Part shown: positions 27,915 through 35,001 of the stretch, piece by piece
Layout: the number at the start of each line of letters is the position of its first letter
How positions within the stretch are numbered: position 1 is the first letter of the stretch
Assembly: GCF_002723835.1 (NCBI RefSeq)
Contig: NZ_BEWG01000047.1
Span: forward strand, 26,855 to 80,832
Direction of reading: 5' to 3'
Length of the DNA stretch: 53,978 nucleotides
From: Mycobacterium sp. shizuoka-1
Lineage (GTDB): Bacteria > Actinomycetota > Actinomycetes > Mycobacteriales > Mycobacteriaceae
Translations under genes and position numbers: made by a program
Notes under the pieces: generated by a model
The model's database searches: none
What the model was told of the DNA's origin: nothing
Seen by the model: only the letters and a program-made list of their open reading frames with translations

Positions 27915-28427
27915 ATGCGACGGTACGGCGTACTGGCGGCGGTGGTGGTTGCGCCGCTGTGGTTTTCTGCGGGGCTTGCTCATTCGGACGTTCCGGCGCC
28001 CCAACCCGGTGCGCCGTGCCCGGCGGAGTTCGCCGACGTGATGACGCAACTGCCCGGCGGCGCGGACTTCCTGGTGTGCCAGGCCGCGCCGGATACTGCG
28101 GGCAGCTGGGTGCCGGTCGTCACCCCCTTCGACCCCAGCAGCCGGTGGTTGAGCTACGGGCCGGAGATCACCTTGCACGGCCAGGGTTTTCGCAACCCGA
28201 ACCTGCGCTCGGGGAGCTGGACCGCCGAGCCACTGAATCCGGACGCGGTGTGCGGCGCCGATCAGGTCACCGTGGTGAGCGCGGGAGTGCTTGCGCCGCT
28301 GGAGCATTCGCAAAGCGAGCCGGGTCAACCGATGCAGCTGGAGGTGTTGCCCAGGCTGTTCACTATCGTGCTCAGTGGTGACTGCCTGTGGTCGGAGGAC
28401 CAGCCGTCGCCGCCGATGGGGTGGTGA
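27915..28427 (+). CDS. Secreted protein of unknown function
   Basis: This 170-residue protein has an N-terminal signal peptide (RRYGVLAAVVVAPLWFSAGLAHS) with a likely cleavage at AHS-D, and four Cys in the mature part. No known catalytic motif is visible. ATG 27915 follows AGGGGAC by 3–4 nt; a GTG seven codons upstream is possible. Its TGA overlaps the GTG of the next gene (GTGA), so translation of the orphan EF-Tu domain is coupled to it. This is odd, because the first product is exported and the second has no signal. Confidence 0.75.
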   Translation: MRRYGVLAAVVVAPLWFSAGLAHSDVPAPQPGAPCPAEFADVMTQLPGGADFLVCQAAPDTAGSWVPVVTPFDPSSRWLSYGPEITLHGQGFRNPNLRSGSWTAEPLNPDAVCGADQVTVVSAGVLAPLEHSQSEPGQPMQLEVLPRLFTIVLSGDCLWSEDQPSPPMGW

Positions 28428-28723
28428 CGGTGTTCCAGCTGACGGTGCAGGACGTGTTCGTCATCAAGGGCCGTGGTCTGGTCGCGACGGGCCGCGTCGA
28501 ACTCGGGGAGGTCCGGGTCGGCGACGAGGTGCGGATCAACGGTGCGCGCGCCGTGGCGGTGGACGCTATCGAACTCTTCCGCAAGAAGACCGAGCACGCG
28601 GTGGCCGGGGAGAACGTCGGCCTGCTGTTCACCGGGCTGCAGCGAAGCGACGTGTCACCGGGTGACGTGCTGAGCGCTGGTGGCACCGACCTGGCCGCGG
28701 GTGGTGTCGAGGTGCGGCTGTAG
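28424..28723 (+). CDS. Stand-alone EF-Tu domain II-like protein
   Basis: This 99-residue protein is almost exactly one translation-factor beta-barrel. It reads FQLTVQDVFVIKGRG, GRVELGEVRVGDEVRING, IELFRKKTEHAVAGENVG and GLQRSDVSPGDVLS, which follows the EF-Tu domain II order (EDVF.I.GRG…GRVE.G…VGDEV…MF.K…AG.NVGLL.RG). There is no GTPase domain and no domain III. In EF-Tu this barrel binds aminoacyl-tRNA. The orphan's role is unknown. GTG 28424 overlaps the previous gene's stop. An upstream GTG at 28388 is in frame but would run back into that gene. Confidence 0.78.
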   Translation: MTVFQLTVQDVFVIKGRGLVATGRVELGEVRVGDEVRINGARAVAVDAIELFRKKTEHAVAGENVGLLFTGLQRSDVSPGDVLSAGGTDLAAGGVEVRL

Positions 28724-29088
28724 TTCGCCGGCGGCGAGTGGTCCCCAGGGGCGGGGGGCCGGTGGCCCAAGGGGGTGGCCACGTAGCGTGAACCCACCCC
28801 TGGAGACCCGCTTGTGACAGTCGGGACGCCCGACCGATCGGCAATGCATTGCTCTACCGGGAATCTACGACACCGCTGATCGCGCGGGCACGGTTCCGCC
28901 GAAATATTGACGATTAAGTAAGGCTTGCTTTTCGGCGGCGACCGTCAGCCGCGCGTCCCCCGAATGGTGGAACGAATTTCCCCTGTTCCAGGGTCCGCTC
29001 GGTGGACAGACGTGCGCCCTCCCGGCGAGCACAGTGGCATCTGTCGCGCCGATACGGACCGCGACCCCACGACATGAAAGGTAGTGCG
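28724..29088. other. 365-bp intergenic region with an iron-box-like palindrome
   Basis: No open frame with coding character was seen here. The stretch holds GC-rich repeats just after the EF-Tu-like gene (GGCCGGTGGCC/GTGGCCAC) and, in its centre, an AT-richer segment with the palindrome described separately at 28914–28932. A ribosome site (GAAAGGTAG) precedes the ATG at 29089. The promoter of the repeat-peptide gene should lie in this interval. Confidence 0.5.
28914..28932. promoter_or_regulatory. Possible IdeR-type iron box
   Basis: TTAAGTAAGGCTTGCTTTT matches the mycobacterial iron-box consensus TTAGGTTAGGCTAACCTAA at 12 of 19 positions by my count, including the central AGGCT. It contains the near-palindrome AAGTAAG–G–CTTGCTT. 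It lies about 157 bp upstream of the secreted repeat-peptide gene. The match is weak and could be another repressor's site. Confidence 0.3.
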
Positions 29089-29388
29089 ATGAAGATCAAC
29101 GGAATGTCTCTGACCGCCGCGATCGGCGGGCTGCTGGTGGCCGGCTCGATGGCACTGGCCGGACCGGCGGCTGCCGCTGCCCACGGCAACGCGGGCCCCG
29201 GCGAGCCGCCGCCCGCGGCCGCAAGTCACGGCAATGCGATCCCCGGCGAGGCCGCGCCCGCGGCGGCGTCGTGGGGTGGTGGCGGCAATGCGATCCCCGG
29301 CGAGGCCGCGCCTGCGGCGGCGACCCAAGGCGGGTCGAACATCGGCGAGGGCGAGTTGCCCTGGGCTCCGATCGGAACCGCGCACTGA
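29089..29388 (+). CDS. Small secreted repeat protein (GNAxPGExxPAAA repeats)
   Basis: This 99-residue protein has a signal peptide (LTAAIGGLLVAGSMALAGPAAAAA) and a mature part made almost wholly of three imperfect ~16–18-residue repeats with the core HGNAxPGExxPAAAS. The last segment is EGELPWAPIGTAH. It has no Cys and no recognisable enzyme motif. It may be a cell-wall or secreted peptide rich in Ala, Pro and Gly. ATG 29089 follows GAAAGGTAG by about 5 nt; an in-frame ATG at 29074 is the alternative. A possible iron box lies upstream. Confidence 0.72.
   Translation: MKINGMSLTAAIGGLLVAGSMALAGPAAAAAHGNAGPGEPPPAAASHGNAIPGEAAPAAASWGGGGNAIPGEAAPAAATQGGSNIGEGELPWAPIGTAH
29230..29322 (+). repeat. 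Two near-identical 39-bp units encoding the peptide repeat
   Basis: Units at 29230–29268 and 29284–29322 begin GGCAATGCGATCCCCGGCGA and differ at one position. They are 54 bp apart start to start, which keeps the frame (18 codons). A more diverged first copy lies just upstream, from about 29176. Such in-frame repeats could expand or contract between strains. Confidence 0.8.
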
Positions 29389-29395
29389 CTCTCGG

Positions 29396-30571
29396 CTACC
29401 AGGTCACCGGAAGTGCGACCAGGCCGTTCGACAGCGAATGGAAGCCGGCGGTCATGGTCGCCGGGTTGGCGCATAGCCGCAGGTTCGGGAACCGCGGAAT
29501 GAGCTGGGCGTAGACGGTCTTGAGCTCCAGGCGGGCCAGTGCCGCACCGATGCAATAGTGCAGGCCGTAGCCGAACCCGACGTGCGTCGCGCCGGTGCGG
29601 GTGAGGTCGATCCGGTTGGGGTCGGCGAAGAACGCCGGGTCGTGATTGGCGGCGCCGGGATCGAGCAGGACGAGGTCGCCGGCCCGGATCGTCACCCCGT
29701 CGGCGTCGATGTCGTCGCGGGCGTAGCGGGGAACGCCGACCCCGCCGGTCATCCCGGCCCGCAGGATTTCCTCGGCGGCCTTCGGGATCAGTTCCGGGTC
29801 GGCCAGCAGCGCCTGCCACTGGTCGGGGTTGGTGAGCAGCATCAGCGAGCCCACCCAGATCTGGGTGACCGTGGTCTCGTTCCCGGCGAACAGTAGTTGC
29901 ATCGCCAGGGTGGCGATCTCGAAGTCGGCGAGATCGGGTTCGTCGCACAGCCGGGAGATCACGTCGTCGTCCGGGTTCGCGCGCTTGGCGGCCACCAATT
30001 CCATGCCGTAGCCGAGCAGCATTTCCAGGCCCTTGAGCGAGACATCGTCGTCGGGGGAGAAGGCGGCGTCGTCGACCCAGCGCCGGAAGCGATCCCGGTC
30101 GTCGTAGGGCACGCCGAGCAGATCGCAGATCACCAGAATCGGTAGCGGCTGAGCCAGATTCGTCAGCAGGTCGGCCGGCGGACCCTGGCGTTCCATGTCG
30201 TCGAGCAGTCCGGCGCACAGCGCCTCGACCTTGGGCGCCAGGGTGCGCATGTGCCGGGGGCCGAAATGCGGCTGCAGCAGCTGACGCATGCGGGAGTGGT
30301 CGGCCGGCTCGGAGTCGAAGTCCCCGATCGGGCCGCCGAAGAGTGCGGAGGTGCGGCTGCGCGGCGCGTTGGCCGGGTCGCGGTGGGTGCGGCCCAGCCG
30401 CTCGTCGTCCATCAGCCGGCGCACCAGGGAGTAGCCGGTGACCAGCCAGGCCTCGTCGCCGACGGAGGTGAGGACCTTGTGAATCGGCCCGTCGGCGGCC
30501 AGCGCCAGCAGATCGTCGGGGGAGCGCAACGGATGACTCTGGCGGAACGGCAGCTGCGCGGCGGCGGTCAT
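29396..30571 (-). CDS. Cytochrome P450
   Basis: This 391-residue P450 has the I-helix oxygen-binding motif AGNETT, the K-helix region with EEILRAG (ExxR), and the heme loop FGYGLHYCIGAALARLEL with ligand Cys340. It is a soluble monooxygenase; the substrate cannot be inferred. The length and the HYCIGAALAR signature fit bacterial class-I P450s that use a ferredoxin partner; none is adjacent. ATG 30571 was chosen because residues upstream of it in the open frame have no coding character. It diverges from a secreted-protein gene with a 111-bp gap, and converges with the repeat-peptide gene 7 bp away. Confidence 0.92.
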   Translation of the reverse strand: MTAAAQLPFRQSHPLRSPDDLLALAADGPIHKVLTSVGDEAWLVTGYSLVRRLMDDERLGRTHRDPANAPRSRTSALFGGPIGDFDSEPADHSRMRQLLQPHFGPRHMRTLAPKVEALCAGLLDDMERQGPPADLLTNLAQPLPILVICDLLGVPYDDRDRFRRWVDDAAFSPDDDVSLKGLEMLLGYGMELVAAKRANPDDDVISRLCDEPDLADFEIATLAMQLLFAGNETTVTQIWVGSLMLLTNPDQWQALLADPELIPKAAEEILRAGMTGGVGVPRYARDDIDADGVTIRAGDLVLLDPGAANHDPAFFADPNRIDLTRTGATHVGFGYGLHYCIGAALARLELKTVYAQLIPRFPNLRLCANPATMTAGFHSLSNGLVALPVTW

Positions 30572-30682
30572 GGTGGGCAGCCTACGGTGGGCGGCCGGCG
30601 CTGAGGCGGGGTTTTCCAGACGCATGGTCTTGGTTGTTTCGATAGCGCCCGAGCCGCTGCACCCGGCTTTTAAGATCCAGCG

Positions 30683-31195
30683 ATGGCTCACATCGATGGT
30701 GGCGGCCTTGGCGCACTGCTCGGTGTGGGCGGTGCGGTGTGCGCGGTCGCGCTGTGGCTGCCGCCGGCCGCGTCCGCCGACTCGCCGACCTGGAACGGGG
30801 AGTACGCGATCACGTTCATCGTCGGTCCCAAATCGGGAACGAGTATGGCGGCCGGACAGCCCGAGCAGCAGCACACCGAGACCTACGGATTCCAGTCGAG
30901 CTGTGCGAGCGGAACGTGCACGGCCACCATCACCAGCGGTCCGCCGCCGAGCAACCCGACTGTCCCGCAGCCTGTCCAATTCACCTGGGACGGCACATCG
31001 TGGACGCAATCCAGTGATTTCCAGTGGGACTGCAGGATGTCCGACGACGGCACCGTCGAGTGGAGTCCGGCCCATGCCGAGGTGCGCTACACGCCGCAAC
31101 CGGACGGAACCCTGTCCGGGGTCATGCACACCGAGATCGCGAGCGGTCCGTGCCAGGGGAGCGTCGAGATGAACATGACCGCCGAGCGGGTTTAG
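30683..31195 (+). CDS. Secreted protein of unknown function
   Basis: This 170-residue protein has a signal sequence (ALLGVGGAVCAVALWLPPAASADS) with a clear A-x-A site. The mature part is a beta-rich domain with Trp-containing strands (WNGEYAITF, FTWDGTSW, FQWDCRMSDDGTVEWSP) and two likely disulfides (SSCASGTC; DC…GPC). No catalytic motif is visible. It resembles mycobacterial secreted lipocalin-like or antigen-like proteins in style only. It is the last gene before the tRNA-Val remnant that marks the island edge. Confidence 0.78.
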   Translation: MAHIDGGGLGALLGVGGAVCAVALWLPPAASADSPTWNGEYAITFIVGPKSGTSMAAGQPEQQHTETYGFQSSCASGTCTATITSGPPPSNPTVPQPVQFTWDGTSWTQSSDFQWDCRMSDDGTVEWSPAHAEVRYTPQPDGTLSGVMHTEIASGPCQGSVEMNMTAERV

Positions 31196-31248
31196 CGTGT
31201 GGCCCAGCGGTAGGTGGGCTCCATATCGCTGTTGAGCTGACTAAAGAT

Positions 31249-31272
31249 TGGTGCGCGAGACTGGGATTGAAC
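31249..31272 (+). repeat. Left attachment-site copy (tRNA-Val 3' end remnant)
   Basis: TGGTGCGCGA-G-ACTGGGATTGAAC repeats the CCA end, acceptor 3' strand and T-arm of the tRNA-Val(GAC) at 39660–39683 with one change (G for T). Beyond base 31272 the match stops, so this is not a second tRNA. It reads in the same direction as the intact copy, as an att repeat should. Confidence 0.8.
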
Positions 31273-31695
31273 ACGAGGTGGTGCGGGTGCCACTTCGAGT
31301 TATGAGTCGCGCCCGCCGGGCGTTGTGAACTCGCGGCAATTCGCACTCGATCGACGTACTCGCGGTCGCTGGAGCCGTTCGGGCCGAGCCCGCGCTGACG
31401 ATAGCTGCCCACGACGAAGTGTCGTGGGGCATGAAACTTCTGGTGGGCCGTCGCGACGATCTCGTAGGACAAAGGACCGCGACGGTTAATTTGCTCCTGT
31501 GGCGTATCCACCATTGCGACCCTGCCGTTCGTGTAGATCATCATTGACCTCGGCGCCGCCGTACCCCGCCGACGGTTGCAGCGGATTTGAACGGTCAACG
31601 AGGCCGAGTCGGCACCACAGTCGTTCTAAAGCAGAGTGATCCTGCTTCGCTGGGGCATCTGCGAGCTGTCGCAATCACGCGTTAGCATCCCGAAG
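31273..31695. other. Island left flank without a firm gene
   Basis: The stretch has one weak candidate on the minus strand, starting at ATG 31541 or 31544 and running toward the att copy, with a partly coding-like sequence (DTPQEQINRRGPLSYEIVATAHQKF, then FVVGSYRQRG). Its frame continues through the att repeat into chromosomal sequence where it loses coding character, so it would be a gene cut at the junction. I cannot assign it. The promoter of the next gene may be at TAGCAT, about 31684. Confidence 0.35.
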
Positions 31696-32511
31696 ATGGG
31701 GGCAAAGAAGTCCGACGACGGCATGCTCGTCGCTTGGGGAATTGTGCTGTTTCTCGTCTTCATGGTCATCGCCTGGCCCTATTTCGTGGGAACCTGGCTG
31801 GCCGTGCAACTCGGGGCGGACAACCCGTCCACAGCGCGGTCGGTGACCGGCTGGGTCCTCGAAGTTCTATGGGTCGGCGGCCTGTTGTCGGTCGCCGGGT
31901 GGTCCTGGCTCGCAAAGAGGCGAAAGCAGGACGAGGCCCGCCGCCTCGAGCTCCTCAAGCAACGACGTATCCGGGAGTTCGGATCGGCCGGCGCGCTTCT
32001 CTACGAGCAGGCCGACGCGTCGGTGTCGATGATCGCCGCATCCGAGGCCGCCGGGACGGGGTGGCTCGGGGATCCCGCTGATTTCGAGTTTCACGCCGAC
32101 CTTGAGGCGATCGCTGCCAATCTGCGCCGGGCGGAGAAGATCCGCACTGTCACGGCGGACGCGTCCTCGATCCGCGACTTCAGCCCGGCCGACCAGCAAA
32201 TGCTGCGCGACGCGAAGGCAGAGATCGCGAAGCTGGAGAGCTCGGTGAAACGGCGCGTCGAACTGATTGGCAAATGTGCACTGCAGGCCGCCGACATCGA
32301 CCGTGCCCTGCGTGAGGAACGCGAAAGCGTTGTTATGGCCAAGCGACGTGAGGAACTTCGCGGACGCCTGGGCCCGATCCTCTACGAATCGCAGACGACG
32401 CCGAGTGAGAGCCCTTCTGAGTCTGCCGATCTAGTGACTGCGCGCGCGGCTGCCTTCCGCGAACTAAAGGCCCTCGTCGACAAAACCCGACTCAACGGGG
32501 CGAGCGATTGA
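31696..32511 (+). CDS. Membrane protein with long cytoplasmic helical domain
   Basis: This 271-residue protein has two N-terminal membrane helices (MLVAWGIVLFLVFMVIAWPYFVG and VLEVLWVGGLLSVAGWSWLA), followed by a basic stretch (KRRKQDEARRLELLKQRR) and a helical, charged cytoplasmic domain likely to form coiled coils. No known motif is seen. ATG 31696 is preferred over earlier in-frame codons because it immediately precedes the hydrophobic part. It is the first clear gene inside the island and has no obvious partner. Confidence 0.65.
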   Translation: MGAKKSDDGMLVAWGIVLFLVFMVIAWPYFVGTWLAVQLGADNPSTARSVTGWVLEVLWVGGLLSVAGWSWLAKRRKQDEARRLELLKQRRIREFGSAGALLYEQADASVSMIAASEAAGTGWLGDPADFEFHADLEAIAANLRRAEKIRTVTADASSIRDFSPADQQMLRDAKAEIAKLESSVKRRVELIGKCALQAADIDRALREERESVVMAKRREELRGRLGPILYESQTTPSESPSESADLVTARAAAFRELKALVDKTRLNGASD

Positions 32512-32830
32512 CGGGTGAGGAATTCGAGCCGAACGACTAGATTCTCGGCGAAGCACCTCAGTGATTTTGGATTCGGTGGGGGAGAAGAATCGGTCCGCAC
32601 TGGGTCACGTCAGCGATCAGGTCGGCCACTCTCTGCCCGTCATGAACCGCCGCGCCGACGGCTGCAACAAGCCGATCAGGGCCAAGGCCGGCGCGGTCGC
32701 ACTATCGCAACTATCTGACCCTTGACGTAGCTGCAGAGTGCCCGCCGGCCCCAAGCGAATCCACACGCGCCAGCTCTGCCGCCGCCTCCACTACTAGGAG
32801 TGGCTCGGTAGCCCGGGGGCAACAAGACAC

Positions 32831-33073
32831 TTGAACGCCTCTCGCCGTGGGCGGCACCAATCCGCACCTGAACGCGGTGGAGCAAGGACCCTCACCAGGG
32901 TGGCGATCCCTGTGTCCGACCCGAGCCTGTTCGGAGACCGCGACGAAGTGGAGATCGGCGGCCGCCGCTTTGAAGTGGACGGCCTGCCCGACGACTGGCG
33001 CAACGCGCCCGCAGGACTGGCCCAGTTCGCCCGCGTGCATGGCTGCGTCATCCACGCCAAGAGGCAGGGCTGA
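32831..33073 (+). pseudogene. C-terminal remnant of a phage head-closure/head–tail connector protein
   Basis: From about residue 20 this frame reads TRVAIPVSDPSLFGDRDEVEIGG, then RRFEVDGLPDDWRNAPAGL and a closing strand CVIHAKRQG. This follows the end pattern of siphophage head-closure proteins (RD.V.I.G..Y.VdG.P.DW..GP…pG.vv.lkr..G). The usual N-terminal half of about 60–70 residues is missing or scrambled upstream, and no terminase, portal or capsid gene adjoins. I call it a fragment of a lost prophage. Confidence 0.5.
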
Positions 33074-33100
33074 GACATGGGCGTCCACTCCCTGCACTCC

Positions 33101-33140
33101 CTTGGTAGTTGGTCGGATTTGAAATCCAACCACTGCCAAG
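33101..33140. repeat. 40-bp near-perfect inverted repeat
   Basis: The left arm CTTGGTAGTTGGTCGGATTT pairs with the right arm AAATCCAACCACTGCCAAG around a single central G (33121). Seventeen Watson–Crick pairs, one G·U, one mismatch and one bulge are formed. It lies between the head-closure remnant and the HNH gene. It has no T-run, so it is not a typical intrinsic terminator. An RNA hairpin or a dyad protein-binding site are both possible. Confidence 0.7.
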
Positions 33141-33173
33141 GGGTGCGATCCGAAATCCGAACCCTGGTCCTTT

Positions 33174-33506
33174 GTGTCGCCCAGCAGAAGTGAGAACAGG
33201 CGCGCGCTGACGGCGATAGACGCCGGCCGCTCGGACTCCCGGCGCTACAGAAAACTCAAGCTCGAGTTCCGCGCCGAGTGCGTGGCAACGAAGGCGCCCT
33301 GCTGGCTCTGCAACCGTCCAATCGACTACCTCGTGGGCTACCCGCACCCGGACAGCTTGAGCCGCGGCCACGCCAAGACCGTCGTCGACCATCCCGAACT
33401 CGCGGACGACCGCGCCAACTTCCAGCCTGCCCATCTCGACTGCATTAAGCGACGCGGCACCGATGACCCTCACGTCAACCTCGGGGATCCATCGGAGATT
33501 TGGTGA
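33174..33506 (+). CDS. HNH-like protein, partly degenerate
   Basis: This 110-residue protein has a zinc-type pair CWLC near residue 43, then SRGHAKTVVDHPELADDRANFQPAHLDCIKRRG. The arrangement C-x2-C…H…DH-PEL…AN..PAH..C..RRG is that of phage HNH proteins encoded near terminase genes. In active relatives the first motif is (A/S)DH and the last is CN..RG; here they are GH and CIKRRG, so catalysis is doubtful. The GTG start at 33174 has no clear ribosome site. It converges with the VapC45-like gene with 9 bp between. Confidence 0.6.
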   Translation: MSPSRSENRRALTAIDAGRSDSRRYRKLKLEFRAECVATKAPCWLCNRPIDYLVGYPHPDSLSRGHAKTVVDHPELADDRANFQPAHLDCIKRRGTDDPHVNLGDPSEIW

Positions 33507-33515
33507 CGGGAGTGG

Positions 33516-33950
33516 CTATCGCTCGACCTTGCCTGGCTCATATCGCATCACTCGTGTTCCAACGGTGCGTAGCGAAAGCCACCAGGGCCCAGAGGGATTC
33601 GAGGCAACTTGCCTTTCGACTGCGTTCCAACGCCCCGTCACCCGGATCAGCTGATCCCACGCCAGCGCGGTCCCAACCGCACCGTGAAGATGAACAACCT
33701 TGAGCCGGTGTTCGATAGCCAGCTGAGACTCAGCGGGGCGAGTTCGAATACGACGGTCGTTCGTGATCACCACCCAGCCGTTGTCGCCCACGATCGGAAT
33801 CCAGTCGACATCGTCGATACCTTCGGGCAGCAATTCATCGAGCGGAGCCTCAGTGAATCGGCCCGCGTCCCGCCTGACCGCGACCATGCCCTTGCCCAGC
33901 CGCAGCAGGTTCTCATCCACCACGTAGACGATCTCGTTGAGCGCGACCAT
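33516..33950 (-). CDS. VapC45-like PIN-domain toxin
   Basis: This 144-residue protein begins IVYVVDENLLRLGKGM and continues with DDVDWIPIVGDNGWVVITNDRRIRTRPAE, the acidic and TND motifs of the PIN-like VapC45 group. Such toxins cleave RNA. The partner antitoxin gene lies immediately upstream on the same strand, 23 bp away. ATG 33950 has GAGGTG about 10 nt upstream. The order antitoxin then toxin, and the sizes, match what I recall of the Rv2018–Rv2019 pair (VapBC45). It lies in the island, where such modules stabilise mobile DNA. Confidence 0.72.
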   Translation of the reverse strand: MVALNEIVYVVDENLLRLGKGMVAVRRDAGRFTEAPLDELLPEGIDDVDWIPIVGDNGWVVITNDRRIRTRPAESQLAIEHRLKVVHLHGAVGTALAWDQLIRVTGRWNAVERQVASNPSGPWWLSLRTVGTRVMRYEPGKVER

Positions 33951-33973
33951 CTACCGATGCACCTCGAGGCCCC

Positions 33974-34672
33974 TTAGGCCGCGACGCGATGCTTCTTCGC
34001 GTAATCGACAGCCGCACGAACCTGGGCGATGCTCAGCCCGTAGTCGGCGGCCAGGTCCTCCTCGGACTCACCGGCCTTCCGCATCCCCGCGATCGTCGCA
34101 ACGGCGATCCTGCGACCGGCGATCGTTGGCTGCCCGCTGAACCGCTGTGGGTTGATCACGATGTCCGGGAACTCGTCATCAGCGGGGAGCTCTGCCACGA
34201 AGCTCTCACCGTGCTCATCAACTCCGAGCTTCGCCCGCTCGATCAACGGCCAACCGTCACCCAGCAGCATCTGGCCAGTGCGCACAACCATCTTCGCTTC
34301 GTCCAGCCCGACATCGCTGCCGCCCAGGATCAGCTCATGGTTCGCGGCGGACAGATACGGGCGGAGGTGCGCGAGCGGATAATCGACGCGGAAGGTGTGC
34401 CGCAGCGCTTGGATCGCGAGGCGCAGCCGCCGCGTCTGGACCTCCTCGCGGAGTTCCGCGAGGATCCGCGTCTCGACGAACTCGCCCCACGTCGCCCATT
34501 CGGTGTCACGCGACATCACCCGCAGGATCGGTTCGTAGTGCTTGCCGCCGCGTTCGTATCCGTTGATCCAGCGTCGCGCGGTACCGCTGCGCAGCCCGAC
34601 AATCCGATCGACCTCCGCATAGAGGTACACCTCTCGGTCGAGCATCGGGATCACAGCCACGCGCGACAGCAT
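33974..34672 (-). CDS. VapB45-like antitoxin with DUF433 domain
   Basis: This ~232-residue protein has an N-terminal MerR-like helix-turn-helix (LYAEVDRIVGLRSGTARRWI) and a C-terminal DUF433 domain (INPQRFSGQPTIAGRRIAVATIAGMRKAGESEEDLAADYGL…AAVDYAKKH). It should bind and neutralise the adjacent PIN toxin and repress its own promoter. ATG 34672 is chosen; GTG 34681 adds three residues. A TATATG sequence upstream on the minus strand may be the -10 element. The internal string LRHTF looks like a recombinase motif but is not one. Confidence 0.7.
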   Translation of the reverse strand: MLSRVAVIPMLDREVYLYAEVDRIVGLRSGTARRWINGYERGGKHYEPILRVMSRDTEWATWGEFVETRILAELREEVQTRRLRLAIQALRHTFRVDYPLAHLRPYLSAANHELILGGSDVGLDEAKMVVRTGQMLLGDGWPLIERAKLGVDEHGESFVAELPADDEFPDIVINPQRFSGQPTIAGRRIAVATIAGMRKAGESEEDLAADYGLSIAQVRAAVDYAKKHRVAA

Positions 34673-35001
34673 GACACACACGTATCAGCCAGCCCCGACA
34701 TATACACCAACCCGTGATGCGACCCGACTCCTGGCAAGGTGGCAAAAGTTCATCCCGGACTCGCACGGCCGTCTCGCTCCGGTAAGGGGTCCTCTCTCCC
34801 CGAAGCAACTGGACAAAATGTGGCGGGTTAGCCCATCTGATCGGCCTGATTATCGTGGTTGTTGTCCACGTGGTCGATTTCGTCCAGTCCTGCCGCCTCG
34901 AGTCTGTGGGCGCCCTTGACGGATTGTCGGAAAGTCCCTTCCAGCCATGGAAGCGCCGTCTACCCTGCGGAGATCCATTCTTTGCTAACCGGGGGGGCAC
35001 G
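34673..35001. other. 329-bp intergenic region between VapBC45 and exonuclease genes
   Basis: An open frame begins at ATG 34671 (MTHTYQPAPTYTPTRDATRL…) and stays open to 34919. Its first ~50 residues look somewhat coding but match no family I know, and its ATG overlaps the antitoxin ATG within one CATG. I do not call it a gene. The interval should hold the promoters of the antitoxin (leftward) and of the exonuclease (rightward). Confidence 0.35.

Larger units (their letters stand above)
32512..33173. other. Degraded interval with phage remnant and hairpin
   Basis: Apart from the head-closure fragment (32831–33073) and the inverted repeat (33101–33140) listed separately, no reading frame with coding character stands out. 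Short frames at 32515–32718 on the plus strand are arginine-rich and look like chance. The interval appears to be eroded phage structural DNA. Confidence 0.5.

Noticed and set aside
31240..31285. A second functional tRNA at the left island edge
   Set aside because: Only the 3' part of tRNA-Val is present. No anticodon arm or 5' acceptor strand follows, so it is an att remnant.
34300..34420. An LRHTF string like the box II motif of tyrosine recombinases, near the island
   Set aside because: It lies in the VapB45-like antitoxin. No R-H-x-x-H-x-Y series surrounds it, and the protein ends in DUF433, so it is not an integrase.
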